DNA of 64,000 nucleotides from Leptolyngbya sp. NIES-2104 (GCF_001485215.1 NZ_BBWW01000001.1:1426001-1490000), one strand, 5' to 3'; counted from the first letter of the stretch, positions 8,842-17,763 are shown. Notes: generated by a model from the letters alone, not told the origin. Translations and numbers: made by a program.

Positions 8842-9730
8842 CCCAATCGCCTGTGTCTTGATTTAGCCCCATCCAATTTAGGCATCGTTGCATTGCTTGG
8901 TGCATGGTCTCAAGATCGGCATGGTAGCGTCGTCCATGTCCAGGTAGCACCCACTCGAAATCGTAGTGGCTGAGATGTTGCATCGATCGCTTTAATTCAT
9001 CCCAAGAATACCAGCAAGCTTCTCGAAAGCCGACCAGATGATTTTGTCTAGCTGACCAAGCGAGATGATCGCCTGAAAATAAGAAACGATTCTTGTACAG
9101 TAAAACGGTGTGTCCTTTGGTGTGACCGGGAACGGGAATAATTAGCAATTCTGGATCGAGTTGAATTAGCTCGGTTCCAGTAAGTTTAATTTCAACGCTT
9201 TGAGTGCTGCGGGTAATTTCATCGGAATGCAAAATGCGATCGCAGCCGAAATGATCGCGAAACTTCTGATGATCTGCAACATCATCGCGATGTGTAAGAT
9301 AGAGATATCGAATTCCACCCATTGCTTCTAATCGTTTCACCAACGGCGGCGCGAATCGAGGTGAATCAACTAAGATGTTGCCATCAGAATGCTGAATTAA
9401 ATAGCTTGCAGCCCCAAAAGAATTCTCAGCGTGATAACCACAGTGATAAACGTTTTCAGTGATTAAGATCGGAAAACTTTCTTGAGCGAGTTTGATATCT
9501 TTGGGCTTTTCAACGGTTCCGATCGAGGAAGTTGGACAAGCAAGTAAAGCTTGCATTGCTCGTAATCGTTCGGATTCGGTTTCGGGTTGATGGAATACGA
9601 TTGATTGACTGCCTTCACGGGTAAACACTTCCGGGGTCATCCACCGACAAGTATCACAATCGATGCAAGAGCGATCGACGTAGAAATCTCCTTCAACATT
9701 CTGAACGCGACGATCAGTTAAGTGAGCCAT
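8834..9730 (-). CDS. MBL-fold metallo-hydrolase with N-terminal ferredoxin domain
   Basis: ATG 9730 (298 residues) starts at MAHLTDRRVQ; an in-frame ATG at 9748 would add six. Residues 18-70 form a ferredoxin-like module with Cys22-x2-Cys25-x2-Cys28 and a distal CP pair at Cys65, so a [3Fe-4S] or [4Fe-4S] cluster is expected. Residues 95-270 are a metallo-beta-lactamase domain: THRDDVADH at 146-154 (in place of the usual HxHxDH), PGHTKGH with His203, SGDH with Asp221, and PGHG with His265. The coupling of an iron-sulfur domain to an MBL hydrolase suggests a redox-linked hydrolase. The substrate is unknown. Confidence 0.85.
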   Translation of the reverse strand: MAHLTDRRVQNVEGDFYVDRSCIDCDTCRWMTPEVFTREGSQSIVFHQPETESERLRAMQALLACPTSSIGTVEKPKDIKLAQESFPILITENVYHCGYHAENSFGAASYLIQHSDGNILVDSPRFAPPLVKRLEAMGGIRYLYLTHRDDVADHQKFRDHFGCDRILHSDEITRSTQSVEIKLTGTELIQLDPELLIIPVPGHTKGHTVLLYKNRFLFSGDHLAWSARQNHLVGFREACWYSWDELKRSMQHLSHYDFEWVLPGHGRRYHADLETMHQAMQRCLNWMGLNQDTGDWDD

Positions 9731-9948
9731 GATTGACTCCAGAAACAATACGATCGATCATAGCGCTTGGATTTTGTCGATCAATTAGAGATGCCCAACG
9801 ATCTCTGAAAAAATTGAAAATTTCTGTTCATGGGTCGCCCAGGGTTCGAGAGTAAAGCCAGAGCACTAAGAACAGTGCAGTGAGACTATTTCTAACAATG
9901 TCGTTGTCGGGTGTGCCTAGAGCTGTATCTAGACAAGATTTGAGGGGA

Positions 9949-10212
9949 TTAAGAATACTGAACGATCTTCAAGAGACAATCGATTTCGTTCGATAACAGA
10001 GTAATGTCATTCGTCGGTCTTGAGTAGCCTGCGAGTTTGCTTGTCAGGACAGGATTACGATCGCCAATCAACTCAACGAGCCGCGTCACATCTGAACCAT
10101 TGAGGCGGATAATTCCGGTTCGGTTGGCATTGCGCGATCGAAAGTCTGTTAGTTTTTTTAGCAATGCTGCCTTCTCAGTGCGCGATTGTGCGGCTTCGAT
10201 GTCGGACTGCAT
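9949..10212 (-). CDS. Hypothetical 87-residue protein
   Basis: I do not recognise a family. The N-terminal half is helical and charged (residues 1-35), then a segment GIIRLNGSDVTRLVELIGDRN and a final helix ending LLKIVQYS. No strong ribosome-binding site precedes ATG 10212. Immediately upstream on the same strand lies an open stretch (10235-10465) that looks coding but has no proper start, so this region may be a degraded locus. Confidence 0.4.
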   Translation of the reverse strand: MQSDIEAAQSRTEKAALLKKLTDFRSRNANRTGIIRLNGSDVTRLVELIGDRNPVLTSKLAGYSRPTNDITLLSNEIDCLLKIVQYS

Positions 10213-10234
10213 CTAAGTGATGAAACCGAAAGTC

Positions 10235-10465
10235 CTACTGGTATTCATACAAAACCCGCAATTTTCGTATATTCTGACACTTCAGATTCACGATCATTGA
10301 TGCGATTTCAGCCTCATTCAAACTGGAAATTTCACCAAAGTAAGTACGAATCTTAGGATTTCCTAATAGGCTGAATCTGAGCGAGGCTGTGTCCCAATCA
10401 AAACATTTAGAGCTTTCGCAAGCCTTCGCGGAGAAGAAAGAGATTAGCGATCGCGCTTTTTCACA
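10235..10465 (-). pseudogene. Apparent gene remnant without a start codon
   Basis: On the minus strand a frame is open for 76 codons from a stop at 10466-10468 to TAG at 10235-10237. The last 55 residues have a convincing protein-like composition: FDWDTASLRFSLLGNPKIR, then TYFGEISSLNEAEIASMIV, ending NIRKLRVLYEYQ. No ATG, GTG or TTG occurs in the frame before codon 49, so a normal start is missing. The upstream side is occupied by inverted repeats. I infer a truncated or decayed gene; I cannot name the family. Confidence 0.35.
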
Positions 10466-10472
10466 TCAAATT

Positions 10473-10530
10473 CGCGTGTGAGAACCGCTGTAAAGAGATC
10501 CAAGCCTACTAATACAAGCTCTCACACGCG
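10473..10530. repeat. Inverted repeat, 10-bp arms
   Basis: CGCGTGTGAG at 10473-10482 is repeated as its exact reverse complement CTCACACGCG at 10521-10530, with 38 nt between. The pair lies directly before a second, stronger inverted repeat and after the apparent gene remnant. It may be a structured RNA, a terminator pair or the remains of a mobile element; nothing distinguishes these. Confidence 0.6.
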
Positions 10531-10534
10531 CAAA

Positions 10535-10591
10535 AACCGCGATATCGATCACTCCTAACTAAAAACTAGATGCGCGATCGATATCGCGGTT
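10535..10591. repeat. Perfect 16-bp inverted repeat
   Basis: AACCGCGATATCGATC (10535-10550) pairs perfectly with GATCGATATCGCGGTT (10576-10591) around a 25-nt loop. It sits 70 bp downstream of the minus-strand tRNA-His 3' end. The arms have no U-run on either side, so a simple intrinsic terminator is not a good fit. It may be a mobile-element end, a protein-binding site or a structured transcript. Confidence 0.7.
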
Positions 10592-10660
10592 CATCTATTC
10601 GGTTGTTTTTGGCTCTAGGGAAACTTTAGGAAAACTTCCGACCGCAACGGCTACAACCAG

Positions 10661-10735
10661 GGCGAACGATGGGACTCGAACCCACGAGATGGAGGTACCA
10701 CAAACCTCTGCCTTAACCACTTGGCTACGCTCGCC
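10661..10735 (-). tRNA. tRNA-His (anticodon GTG)
   Basis: Folds into a full cloverleaf on the minus strand. The acceptor stem is GCGAGCG with CGUUCGC, with an encoded G at position -1 opposite discriminator C73, the identity element of tRNA-His. The anticodon stem GAGGU/ACCUC encloses a seven-base loop with GUG, and the T-loop reads UUCGAGU. CCA is not encoded. The flanking region towards DUF4359 has no gene. Confidence 0.96.
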
Positions 10736-10856
10736 ATTCGTTTTTCACTATATCACAAGCGACGAGAAGTTTAAAAAGAGAAGTGAAAAAAATTCGTGAA
10801 CCTCTAGACGTGGTAAAACGTCGAAGAAACCCGATCGTGAATTGAAGTGGTGCGGA

Positions 10857-11246
10857 ATGAAAACATCTCAAATTCTCCTCGGTGTAGTGGGGCTAGCTGT
10901 GCTGGGAATTGCTGGACTGATGGCAGCGACGAATCCAGATGAAGCAGCATTCGGAGAGTTCGCCTTGGAGCAGGTGAAAACTCAGGGGTGTAAAGAAGCG
11001 CCTCAAATTATTCGGCAGCAGTGCCCCCAGTTTGTGCAGGAGAATCAGGCACAGGTGAAAAAATTAATCGCTCAAAGCACAGAGCGGCAGAATTATGGAT
11101 TGTTTAGTTTATATCGCACGAATTTATCGACGCGATCGATTATTCCAGATTTGCCCGTATTTCTCGATGTGCCTGCGTTCCAGCTAGAGACGGTCGGAAT
11201 GATGGGCAGGTTTTATATCTATCAAGCTGAGAAAGTGCAGCGTTAG
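10857..11246 (+). CDS. DUF4359 membrane-anchored/exported protein
   Basis: ATG 10857 gives 129 residues starting MKTSQILLGVVGLAVLG; the frame extends back to 10842 without improving the start. One N-terminal hydrophobic helix (about residues 5-25) is followed by AATNPDEAAFGEFA, the hallmark of DUF4359, then a soluble region with two cysteines (GCKEAP, QQCPQF) that could form a disulfide, and a C-terminal segment ETVGMMGRFYIYQAEK. Function is unknown. Confidence 0.75.
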   Translation: MKTSQILLGVVGLAVLGIAGLMAATNPDEAAFGEFALEQVKTQGCKEAPQIIRQQCPQFVQENQAQVKKLIAQSTERQNYGLFSLYRTNLSTRSIIPDLPVFLDVPAFQLETVGMMGRFYIYQAEKVQR

Positions 11247-11335
11247 AATTGGCAAATGGTTGAATTCGCGGCAATTTTATCGATCTCAAACAGCGTATTG
11301 ACAAAAACTTATAACATCCTGCCGACAGTCATTTA

Positions 11336-11380
11336 TTTGCAAGCGTCCACTGCCTGTGTACCATAGAGGGTCTAGACCCT
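11336..11380 (+). promoter_or_regulatory. Candidate promoter with a 14-bp palindrome before phosphoketolase
   Basis: TTTGCA (11336-11341), 17-bp spacing and TACCAT (11359-11364) form a plausible sigma-70-type promoter. The perfect palindrome AGGGTCTAGACCCT occupies 11367-11380, where transcription would start, a classic operator position. A separate TTGACA at 11298 has no well-placed -10. The role is inferred from position and symmetry only. Confidence 0.4.
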
Positions 11381-11406
11381 AATTAACAGAATGCAGCAGG
11401 TGAAGC

Positions 11407-13620
11407 ATGACCGCACTCACTCCAAACCCCACGGCTACCCAACCCGCCTTTACCGCAGGCATTCAGTACTTTAGCGACACATTGCCAGGGTTTGAGACGT
11501 ATGGCAAAACGCCTGCGATCGCACCTGGACAAACCGCCATTTCTGATCCGAGCGATCAGGATGCAGGCTATCAAACGATGTTAGCCGCAGATGCGTTACG
11601 CTACTTGATTCTGCAAATGACCGCTTCTAAAGCGTCTGGACATCCGGGCGGATTTGCAAGTCAGGCAGAAGCGTATGCGGCGTTTGTGATGCTCGGTCAC
11701 AAAAATATCATTACCGAAGTCGGACACCATGCACCCGGTTTTTATAGTGCAATGTTTCTCGATCGCTCACTCGAAGACATGGGGATCGAAACCGTTCAGC
11801 AATTGCGCGATCGCTTCCGGGAAAAACATGGCTTGCTCGGTCACTTATCTGGTTTCATTCCGGGAATTCTCGCGCCAGCAGGTCCGCTCGGTCAGGGTCA
11901 ACATTTCGCCATGTCAGCGGCACTCTTACATCGCGATAAACTCTTTCCCTTTACCGTGGGCGATGGTGGCTTAGGCGAACCGTACATCATGAGTGCGATG
12001 GCACACTTCAACACGGCGTTTCCGGGTGTGACCAACTTTTTGCCGATTCTAGTGTGGAATGGCTATTCGCAAGAGCATCACAGTATGGTGTCGCTCAAGA
12101 CGAATGAGCAGATGATTGACTACTGGAAAGGGAACGGATTTGAGAATGTGATTCTGGTCGATGCGAAAGATTTTGACGATCGTAATCAGCCGAGTGATTA
12201 CGTAGACAGCACGATTTTCTCGCTGGAACAGCGGATTAATTTCACCAATTCGGTGCTGGTGGGTGCGAGTGAAGCGGCGCGATCGGCTTTAGGTGGTCAG
12301 TTAACGGTGTTCATCATCAAACAGCTAAAAGGTGCGGGCGTTCATGCGAAAGGCTCGAAATCGCACAATCTTTATGCTCAACATACGTTAGACAACGAAG
12401 ACATTGTGACCGCACTCAAAACGCGGGCGTTGACTCCTGAAGCTTGGGCACTTGTCCGATCGAACTGTGAACAAGCTGGAGGCGGACCCGCGAGTAAAAC
12501 GGTTGTCACTGAATTCACACGAGAGCTTCCTGATTTAGGACAGTTGCCGCTGGAAGAATATGCAGTGGGCGGTGATGCGAAAGTTTCGACGACCGCAATG
12601 GGTCGATTGGTTGGACATGTGGGACAGCACGATCGAGCGTTCCTCGTCACCAATGCAGACGGAAATGAAGCGTCTGGAATTGCCAATATTAACCAGGCGT
12701 TGAAGATTATTCACCCGACTGAAGATTCACTTTATAACCAAGCTCCAAACGGTCAAGTGTATGAGCCATTAAGTGAAGATGCCTGTGCAGGATTAGCGGC
12801 AGGATTGGCACTGATGGGAAGTCGATCGCTGTGGTGTTCCTACGAATCTTTCGCGATCAACGGTGTACCAATCTGGCAAACGGTGACGCAAGCGATGGCA
12901 GAATTACGCCGCCCGACTCCTTCGACGATTACCTTATTTACCGCAGGTGCATTAGAGCAGGGTCGGAACGGTTGGACACACCAACGCCCTGAAATTGAAG
13001 CATATTTTGCCGCAATGATGCGAAACGGGAATGTTTTTCCATTGTTTCCAACCGATGCGAATGGGATTCAAGCCTGCTATGAATGGGCATTGACCACGAA
13101 AAACAAAGGCGTGGTGATTACTGCGAGTAAGACACCGTTGCCGATTCGGACAACCTTTGAGCAGACTAGACAAGGCATCGAACAAGGCGCGATCGTCCTG
13201 CATGAATCGACCGGATCGAAGTCGATCGTGTTTGCGGTTGTGGGCGATATGATTTTGAATCCTGTGTTTGCTGCGGCTTCGACGTTGGAATCTCAAGGGT
13301 ACGGAGTGCGAATCGTGTCGATCGTTAATCCGCGACGGTTGTATCGTGCTTCAGACGTGGCTTGGGAGATTTGCTCAGAGCCAGATGGCGGATTCTTGGA
13401 TGATGCAACGTTTGAAACCTTTTTTGGTGGGGATGCGCTGATTGGGGTGACAGGTGGCGCAAGTGGAATGTTAGAGCCGATCATGCTGCGGAGTGCGGCG
13501 AAACGGGACACCTTCACCTGGAAGCGGGGCGAGACGACAGCAACTTCAGGTGAATTGATGGCGGTGAATGGCATTACCGCAGAAGGATTGGCGAAACGGG
13601 CGATCGATTTGGCGAAATAG
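11407..13620 (+). CDS. Phosphoketolase family protein (short cyanobacterial type)
   Basis: Thiamin-diphosphate enzyme of the D-xylulose-5-phosphate/D-fructose-6-phosphate phosphoketolase family, which splits sugar phosphates to acetyl-phosphate plus an aldose phosphate. Features: KASGHPGGFASQAEAYA (about 76-92), GHLSGFIPGILAPAGPLGQG, the ThDP/Mg motif VGDGGLGEPYIMSA near residue 183, and HAKGSKSHNLYAQH. At 737 residues it is shorter than classical enzymes (about 790-820) and resembles the second cyanobacterial paralogue, whose activity is less well defined. A transketolase-like activity is possible. The adjacent S51 peptidase gene follows directly after the stop codon. Confidence 0.82.
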   Translation: MTALTPNPTATQPAFTAGIQYFSDTLPGFETYGKTPAIAPGQTAISDPSDQDAGYQTMLAADALRYLILQMTASKASGHPGGFASQAEAYAAFVMLGHKNIITEVGHHAPGFYSAMFLDRSLEDMGIETVQQLRDRFREKHGLLGHLSGFIPGILAPAGPLGQGQHFAMSAALLHRDKLFPFTVGDGGLGEPYIMSAMAHFNTAFPGVTNFLPILVWNGYSQEHHSMVSLKTNEQMIDYWKGNGFENVILVDAKDFDDRNQPSDYVDSTIFSLEQRINFTNSVLVGASEAARSALGGQLTVFIIKQLKGAGVHAKGSKSHNLYAQHTLDNEDIVTALKTRALTPEAWALVRSNCEQAGGGPASKTVVTEFTRELPDLGQLPLEEYAVGGDAKVSTTAMGRLVGHVGQHDRAFLVTNADGNEASGIANINQALKIIHPTEDSLYNQAPNGQVYEPLSEDACAGLAAGLALMGSRSLWCSYESFAINGVPIWQTVTQAMAELRRPTPSTITLFTAGALEQGRNGWTHQRPEIEAYFAAMMRNGNVFPLFPTDANGIQACYEWALTTKNKGVVITASKTPLPIRTTFEQTRQGIEQGAIVLHESTGSKSIVFAVVGDMILNPVFAAASTLESQGYGVRIVSIVNPRRLYRASDVAWEICSEPDGGFLDDATFETFFGGDALIGVTGGASGMLEPIMLRSAAKRDTFTWKRGETTATSGELMAVNGITAEGLAKRAIDLAK

Positions 13621-14352
13621 ATGATGAACGATCGCGTCAAACAAATTGTAGCGATGGGCGGCGGTGGCTTCTCAATGGAGCCAGAGAATCCACTGCTCGA
13701 TCGCTATATTCTTAATTTGACTCAGTCTGAGACTCCGAAAGTTCTCTTTCTGCCAACTGCAAGCGGCGATAGAGATCGTTATATCGTTCGCTTCTACAGT
13801 GCGTTTCTCAAATTTCCTTGTATCCCTTCACATCTATCGCTCTTCAATGCGCCGCTTGCGGACTTGCGATCGCTGATTTTTGCTCAGGATATTCTCTATG
13901 TCGGAGGTGGAAGTACAAAGAATCTGATCGCGTTATGGAAGGCTTGGGAATTAGATCAAATTCTGCGGGAAGCTTGGGAGCGTGGAATTGTTCTTTGTGG
14001 ATTGAGCGCTGGATCACTCTGCTGGTTTGAATCAGGAGTGAGTGATTACCTTAATAACGGCGAAATGGCAGTGTTGCAATGTCTCGGATTTCTACCGGGG
14101 AGCCACTGTCCGCACTACGATGGCGAAGCGACTCGTAGACCTGCTTACCATCAATTTGTAGAACAATCCCGCCTTCCTGCTGGATATGCAGCGGATGACG
14201 GGGTTGGACTGCATTTTATTGGAGATCAGTTGAGCGCGATCGTGAGTTCTCGACCGGATGCAAAAGCCTATCGAGTTAAGAAAATCGGCGATTCAGTTCA
14301 TGAAACGCCTTTACAACCTCGTTACTTAGGTGATTCTTCTATACAGAAATAA
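13621..14352 (+). CDS. Peptidase S51 (dipeptidase E/cyanophycinase-like) family protein
   Basis: A 243-residue member of the S51 clan related to aspartyl dipeptidase PepE and cyanophycinase. The nucleophile elbow is GLSAGSLCWF (Ser near residue 138). The glycine-rich VAMGGGGFSME start, LFLPTASGD and YVGGGSTKNL segments are all typical of peptidase E-like proteins. The Asp/Glu-rich HCPHYDGEATRRPAYHQF region carries the histidine and acid residues of the active site. Its ATG starts at the base after the phosphoketolase stop, implying cotranscription, although no functional link is evident. Confidence 0.82.
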   Translation: MMNDRVKQIVAMGGGGFSMEPENPLLDRYILNLTQSETPKVLFLPTASGDRDRYIVRFYSAFLKFPCIPSHLSLFNAPLADLRSLIFAQDILYVGGGSTKNLIALWKAWELDQILREAWERGIVLCGLSAGSLCWFESGVSDYLNNGEMAVLQCLGFLPGSHCPHYDGEATRRPAYHQFVEQSRLPAGYAADDGVGLHFIGDQLSAIVSSRPDAKAYRVKKIGDSVHETPLQPRYLGDSSIQK

Positions 14353-14397
14353 CTTGTATCGGGCAAAATAAGCTTAACCTGTTCTAAACACTGAACA

Positions 14398-14655
14398 ATG
14401 GAAGACAATACGACCGTCTCAGTTTGCGTTGGCACATTCGATCAGTTCGGAATGCCGATCACGATTACAAAACATCTCAGCGACTGCGCGACGATCGCGT
14501 TTCAAACAATCACGCTCAATCTTCTTCTCGCACACGCACTCAAACTAGAAGCAGCTGAAACCACGATCATTCGACACACTGACGGTTCTCATATCCGTAT
14601 CGATCGCACACTCAAAGGCTTCACGGGATATGTCGGTACTGATGAAGCCAAGTAA
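14398..14655 (+). CDS. Hypothetical 85-residue protein
   Basis: No family recognised. The sequence is a compact alpha/beta type: an initial strand VSVCVGTFDQFG, a central helix LLLAHALKLEAAE and ending IRIDRTLKGFTGYVGT. It lies 45 bp after the S51 gene on the same strand and could be the last gene of that unit. Confidence 0.5.
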   Translation: MEDNTTVSVCVGTFDQFGMPITITKHLSDCATIAFQTITLNLLLAHALKLEAAETTIIRHTDGSHIRIDRTLKGFTGYVGTDEAK

Positions 14656-14721
14656 TTCCTACTATCAAAAAACTTAATGCTTGCGTCACAATAGAGGCAT
14701 TGGCAATCTTTGAGTCGCACT

Positions 14722-14865
14722 ATGGCACAGATGGACGATCGTAAAAAACGCATCATGGAGCACTTAGCTCGCAGCACGAACGATTTTAGCAAACCGCAAC
14801 CAATTCGCTCTCCAGAGCGTAAACAGCGGATTCTCGATCACATTCGTCGTACTACAGGTAGTTAA
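14722..14865 (+). CDS. 47-residue basic protein with a duplicated DRK-x-RI-x-x-H motif
   Basis: ATG 14722 to TAA 14865. Residues 5-18 (DDRKKRIMEHLARS) are repeated at 31-44 (PERKQRILDHIRRT), giving two similar amphipathic, Arg/Lys-rich helices separated by a linker NDFSKPQPIR. The intact frame and the strong terminator directly after it support a real gene. I do not know its function. The symmetric basic helices suggest binding to nucleic acid or to a partner protein, which is inference. Confidence 0.6.
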   Translation: MAQMDDRKKRIMEHLARSTNDFSKPQPIRSPERKQRILDHIRRTTGS

Positions 14866-14870
14866 AGAAA

Positions 14871-14898
14871 AGAGCGATCGTACGATCGCTCTTTTTTA
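14871..14898. terminator. Bidirectional intrinsic terminator
   Basis: The 22-nt perfect palindrome AGAGCGATCG-TA-CGATCGCTCT (14871-14892) is followed by a T-run on the plus strand and preceded by A-rich sequence that gives a T-run on the minus strand. It separates the 47-residue gene from the convergent phytochrome kinase gene. Confidence 0.85.
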
Positions 14899-17055
14899 TT
14901 CCTGGCGAACCGGCAATTCGATCCAAAACTCCGTACCGTGATTCAGTTCAGAAATACATTGAATGGTGCCTCCATGTTTCTGAACCACAATTTCATAGCT
15001 AATAGCAAGCCCCATTCCAGTTCCTTTGCCGATCGGTTTTGTGGTGAAAAATGGATCAAAGATTCGCGATCGCACATTTTCTGGAATGCCACTTCCATTA
15101 TCTCGAATGCAAATCGCAACCCGATCCGGCTCGACTAACTTTGTGGTAATCCAGATTTGGGGCGTTTGTGAGTTAGTTTCTTCAAGAGCATCGATCGCAT
15201 TACTCAGAAGATTCATGAACACTTGATTCAGTTGCCCCGCATAACATTCAATCAGTGGTAGATCTCCGTACTCTTTGATCACCTTGCTCTCTGAACTCAG
15301 ACGATGTTGCAAAATCAAGAGCGTGTTATCAATGCCCTCGTGAATATCAACCGCTTTACATTCCGCTTGATCTAGTCTTGAAAAGTTCCGCAGTGAGAGC
15401 ACAATTTGGCGAATTCGATCTGTTCCAACCTGTAGCGAAGATAAAGTCCTGGGAAAGTCTTCACGCAAAAACTCCAAATCGATCTCGTCTGCTTGCTCGA
15501 CAATCTCCGATCGCGGATTCGGATAATACATCTGATAAGCATCAATCAGCGAAAGGAGATCAGTGACATAAGTATTGAGGTGACTGATATTTCCATGAAT
15601 AAAGTTCACTGGATTGTTAATCTCATGAGCCACACCCGCGACTAACTGACCCAAACTTGACATCTTTTCAGTTTGAATCAGTTGGCTTTGAGTTTGCTGT
15701 AAGGTTGACAGCGCTTCTGTTAATTGCTCTGCCTGATGGCTAGTTTGCTGTAATAGTTGTTCTAATCGGGCAGTTCGCTCTTGCACTTGAAGTTCTAAGC
15801 TGGCGTTCAAAACCTGTAACTGTTGATGCGTTTCGTATTGCTGAATCGCAGTCGTGAACTGTTGAGCGATCGCACAAGCAAACTCTAAATCGATCTCCGT
15901 CCAAGGTTCAATCTGTCCCTGATAAGTTTCTTTCCAAACTTCAAATGACTGACGCGGATAAAGTTGTCGCTGATCGGGATCAACACGTCCTGCCCAAAGA
16001 ATTTCAGTCTCAATCTCATCTCGAAACACGGTCAGATATCCGAGCAATTGCTGTCGATACCATAAGGGGATGATCATCAATCCGCGAATGTTTGTTGAAC
16101 GAAACGCAGGCTGAAGATTTCTCAGCATCGGCTCTTTGTAGAGATTCGCGATCGCCCAAATGGAATCTTGCTCAGATTGAAAGCGCTCTTTCCACGCACC
16201 GTATTCTTCTAGCAGTGCAAACGGAGCACTTTCGGGCATTTTCGGCTGGCTACCGAATTGGAACAATCGCACACAGTTACTGGGAAGCTGTGGATCACGC
16301 GGCGAATGTAGCTCAGCAGCCAGAGATTTTGCATAAACCCAGAGCCGTCCACCCGAACCCTTAAAGGCAGAAACCGTACATTCTAAAGCCGCTTGAAGTT
16401 CGATCGTCGAAAGGGAATGCAGCAATCCACAAATTTGATTCAAAACAGATTCACGCTCTGCTTTTGCGCGGGCTTGGTCTGTGAGATTAAATTGCGCGAT
16501 CGCAACCGTGAGTAAATCCACCACCATTTGGAGCGCTTGAACTTGCTCTTCAGCGACAGATTGCGGTTTAGCATGATGCACAACTAGCAATCCCCAGAGA
16601 ACTGTCTCTTGCAGAATCGGCATCACTAAAGAGGATTTCACGCCCATTGCCGTCAGATATTCTGCGTGACACGAATCTAGGGGACGATAGCGAATTTCTT
16701 CTGGTGCAGTCGGATCGACTCCCGTTTGACCAATTGCGCGCTCTGCTAGATTCACAATCGATCGAGCACGAGTTTTGATAAACACTTCTCTCGCACGAGG
16801 CGGAATATCATCCGCCGGAAAGGTCAAGCCCAGTAACGACGGTAAACGCTGCTCACGAATCCATTCGGCGACGACACGCCCGGTTTCATCCGGCAAAAAT
16901 TGGTAAATTTTGACGCGATCGCAGTTCAAGAACTGTCCCACTTCAGTCACGGTAGTCGTGAGTGTTTCTGAAAGAGACTGCGATCGCCGAACCCAATCGG
17001 TGACTCGACTTAACAATCCTGCCTCTGGACTCGAAACCATGCTCTGACCCGTCAT
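14896..17055 (-). CDS. Knotless (Cph2-type) phytochrome histidine kinase
   Basis: Light sensor with GAF1-GAF2 photosensory module and kinase output, 719 residues. GAF1 (about 25-190) has [11 protein letters not shown] at 79-89, the phytochrome DIP motif, and the bilin-attachment pair Cys129-His130 in [13 protein letters not shown]2 (about 200-405) carries a phytochrome-like tongue: WAG at 354-356 and PRQSFEVW at 367-374, the PRxSF element that contacts the chromophore. There is no N-terminal PAS domain, hence knotless, like Synechocystis Cph2. A coiled coil (about 410-465) leads to a HisKA H-box with His477 ([11 protein letters not shown]), an N-box ([10 protein letters not shown]) and G-boxes ([17 protein letters not shown]). 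Likely a red/far-red sensor; no receiver is fused. Confidence 0.9.
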   Translation of the reverse strand: MTGQSMVSSPEAGLLSRVTDWVRRSQSLSETLTTTVTEVGQFLNCDRVKIYQFLPDETGRVVAEWIREQRLPSLLGLTFPADDIPPRAREVFIKTRARSIVNLAERAIGQTGVDPTAPEEIRYRPLDSCHAEYLTAMGVKSSLVMPILQETVLWGLLVVHHAKPQSVAEEQVQALQMVVDLLTVAIAQFNLTDQARAKAERESVLNQICGLLHSLSTIELQAALECTVSAFKGSGGRLWVYAKSLAAELHSPRDPQLPSNCVRLFQFGSQPKMPESAPFALLEEYGAWKERFQSEQDSIWAIANLYKEPMLRNLQPAFRSTNIRGLMIIPLWYRQQLLGYLTVFRDEIETEILWAGRVDPDQRQLYPRQSFEVWKETYQGQIEPWTEIDLEFACAIAQQFTTAIQQYETHQQLQVLNASLELQVQERTARLEQLLQQTSHQAEQLTEALSTLQQTQSQLIQTEKMSSLGQLVAGVAHEINNPVNFIHGNISHLNTYVTDLLSLIDAYQMYYPNPRSEIVEQADEIDLEFLREDFPRTLSSLQVGTDRIRQIVLSLRNFSRLDQAECKAVDIHEGIDNTLLILQHRLSSESKVIKEYGDLPLIECYAGQLNQVFMNLLSNAIDALEETNSQTPQIWITTKLVEPDRVAICIRDNGSGIPENVRSRIFDPFFTTKPIGKGTGMGLAISYEIVVQKHGGTIQCISELNHGTEFWIELPVRQE

Positions 17056-17172
17056 ACTGTGCTCCTCACTGAAAGCTTTTTTTCGACGACAACAGTTTAA
17101 GAACCACGTTCCCGTCTCAAGGCTCAGTATGGTCAGATTTCAAAAAAAACTATGATCCGAAGAACGCAATTT

Positions 17173-17535
17173 CTAACGGTTCGTGGAATGAGTTGCTTTT
17201 GGGTTGCGCGATCGAAACTCTGAACAGTCATTCGCCGCCGGGGTCATCGCGACATGAGGATTGACAGCGCACTTCATGTACGGATTGTTACTAAAGTACT
17301 GGCATTTCTTACAGGGAAGCTGTGCGATTTGACGGGTATTTTTCACTTCTTTGCGATTTAACTTCCAGGTATCCGCGATAATGCAAACCACCCCCGCCCA
17401 AATTGCAATAAAGCAAACTGGCACTAGGAGCAATGAGGCTTCCTGCGCAATCGACGGATTGGCAGCGGGAGCGCGATCGACCGGGGTCGGAGCAATTTCA
17501 GTCTGAGCAAGAATGGGGGTTTCGATGAGCGGCAT
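17173..17535 (-). CDS. Single-span membrane protein with C-terminal four-cysteine motif
   Basis: ATG 17535 gives 120 residues (an in-frame GTG at 17556 would add seven). A hydrophobic helix LLLVPVCFIAIWAGVVCIIA is followed by a short soluble domain with CKKCQYF, YMKCAVNP and NDCSEF. The four cysteines could bind zinc or form disulfides. The CxxC-x8-NPYxKCAVxP pattern looks like a conserved cyanobacterial module, but I cannot name it. It lies between two sensor kinases, in the same direction. Confidence 0.6.
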   Translation of the reverse strand: MPLIETPILAQTEIAPTPVDRAPAANPSIAQEASLLLVPVCFIAIWAGVVCIIADTWKLNRKEVKNTRQIAQLPCKKCQYFSNNPYMKCAVNPHVAMTPAANDCSEFRSRNPKATHSTNR

Positions 17536-17763
17536 GATGACAGTGGGGAGGCGCACAGTAGGGAGGAAATGCTTCTATTATTTGTAGCGATCGCCGTTGC
17601 GGACTATCTCTACCGGGGGAGTTGGCTTGAAATTGACCTGGGTATATCTACAGATGGAGATCGATAAAGATCAAACGTGAATCTCTGCCTAGTGAACGGA
17701 TGTGAAAGTGACTGAGCCTCGCTAAGATAGCCCAAACGTTACCCTATGACGCGGAGGTCTAGA

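Noticed and set aside
11298-11315. TTGACA with TATAAC as a promoter of phosphoketolase
   Set aside because: The spacing is only six bases; the pair cannot form a sigma-70 promoter.
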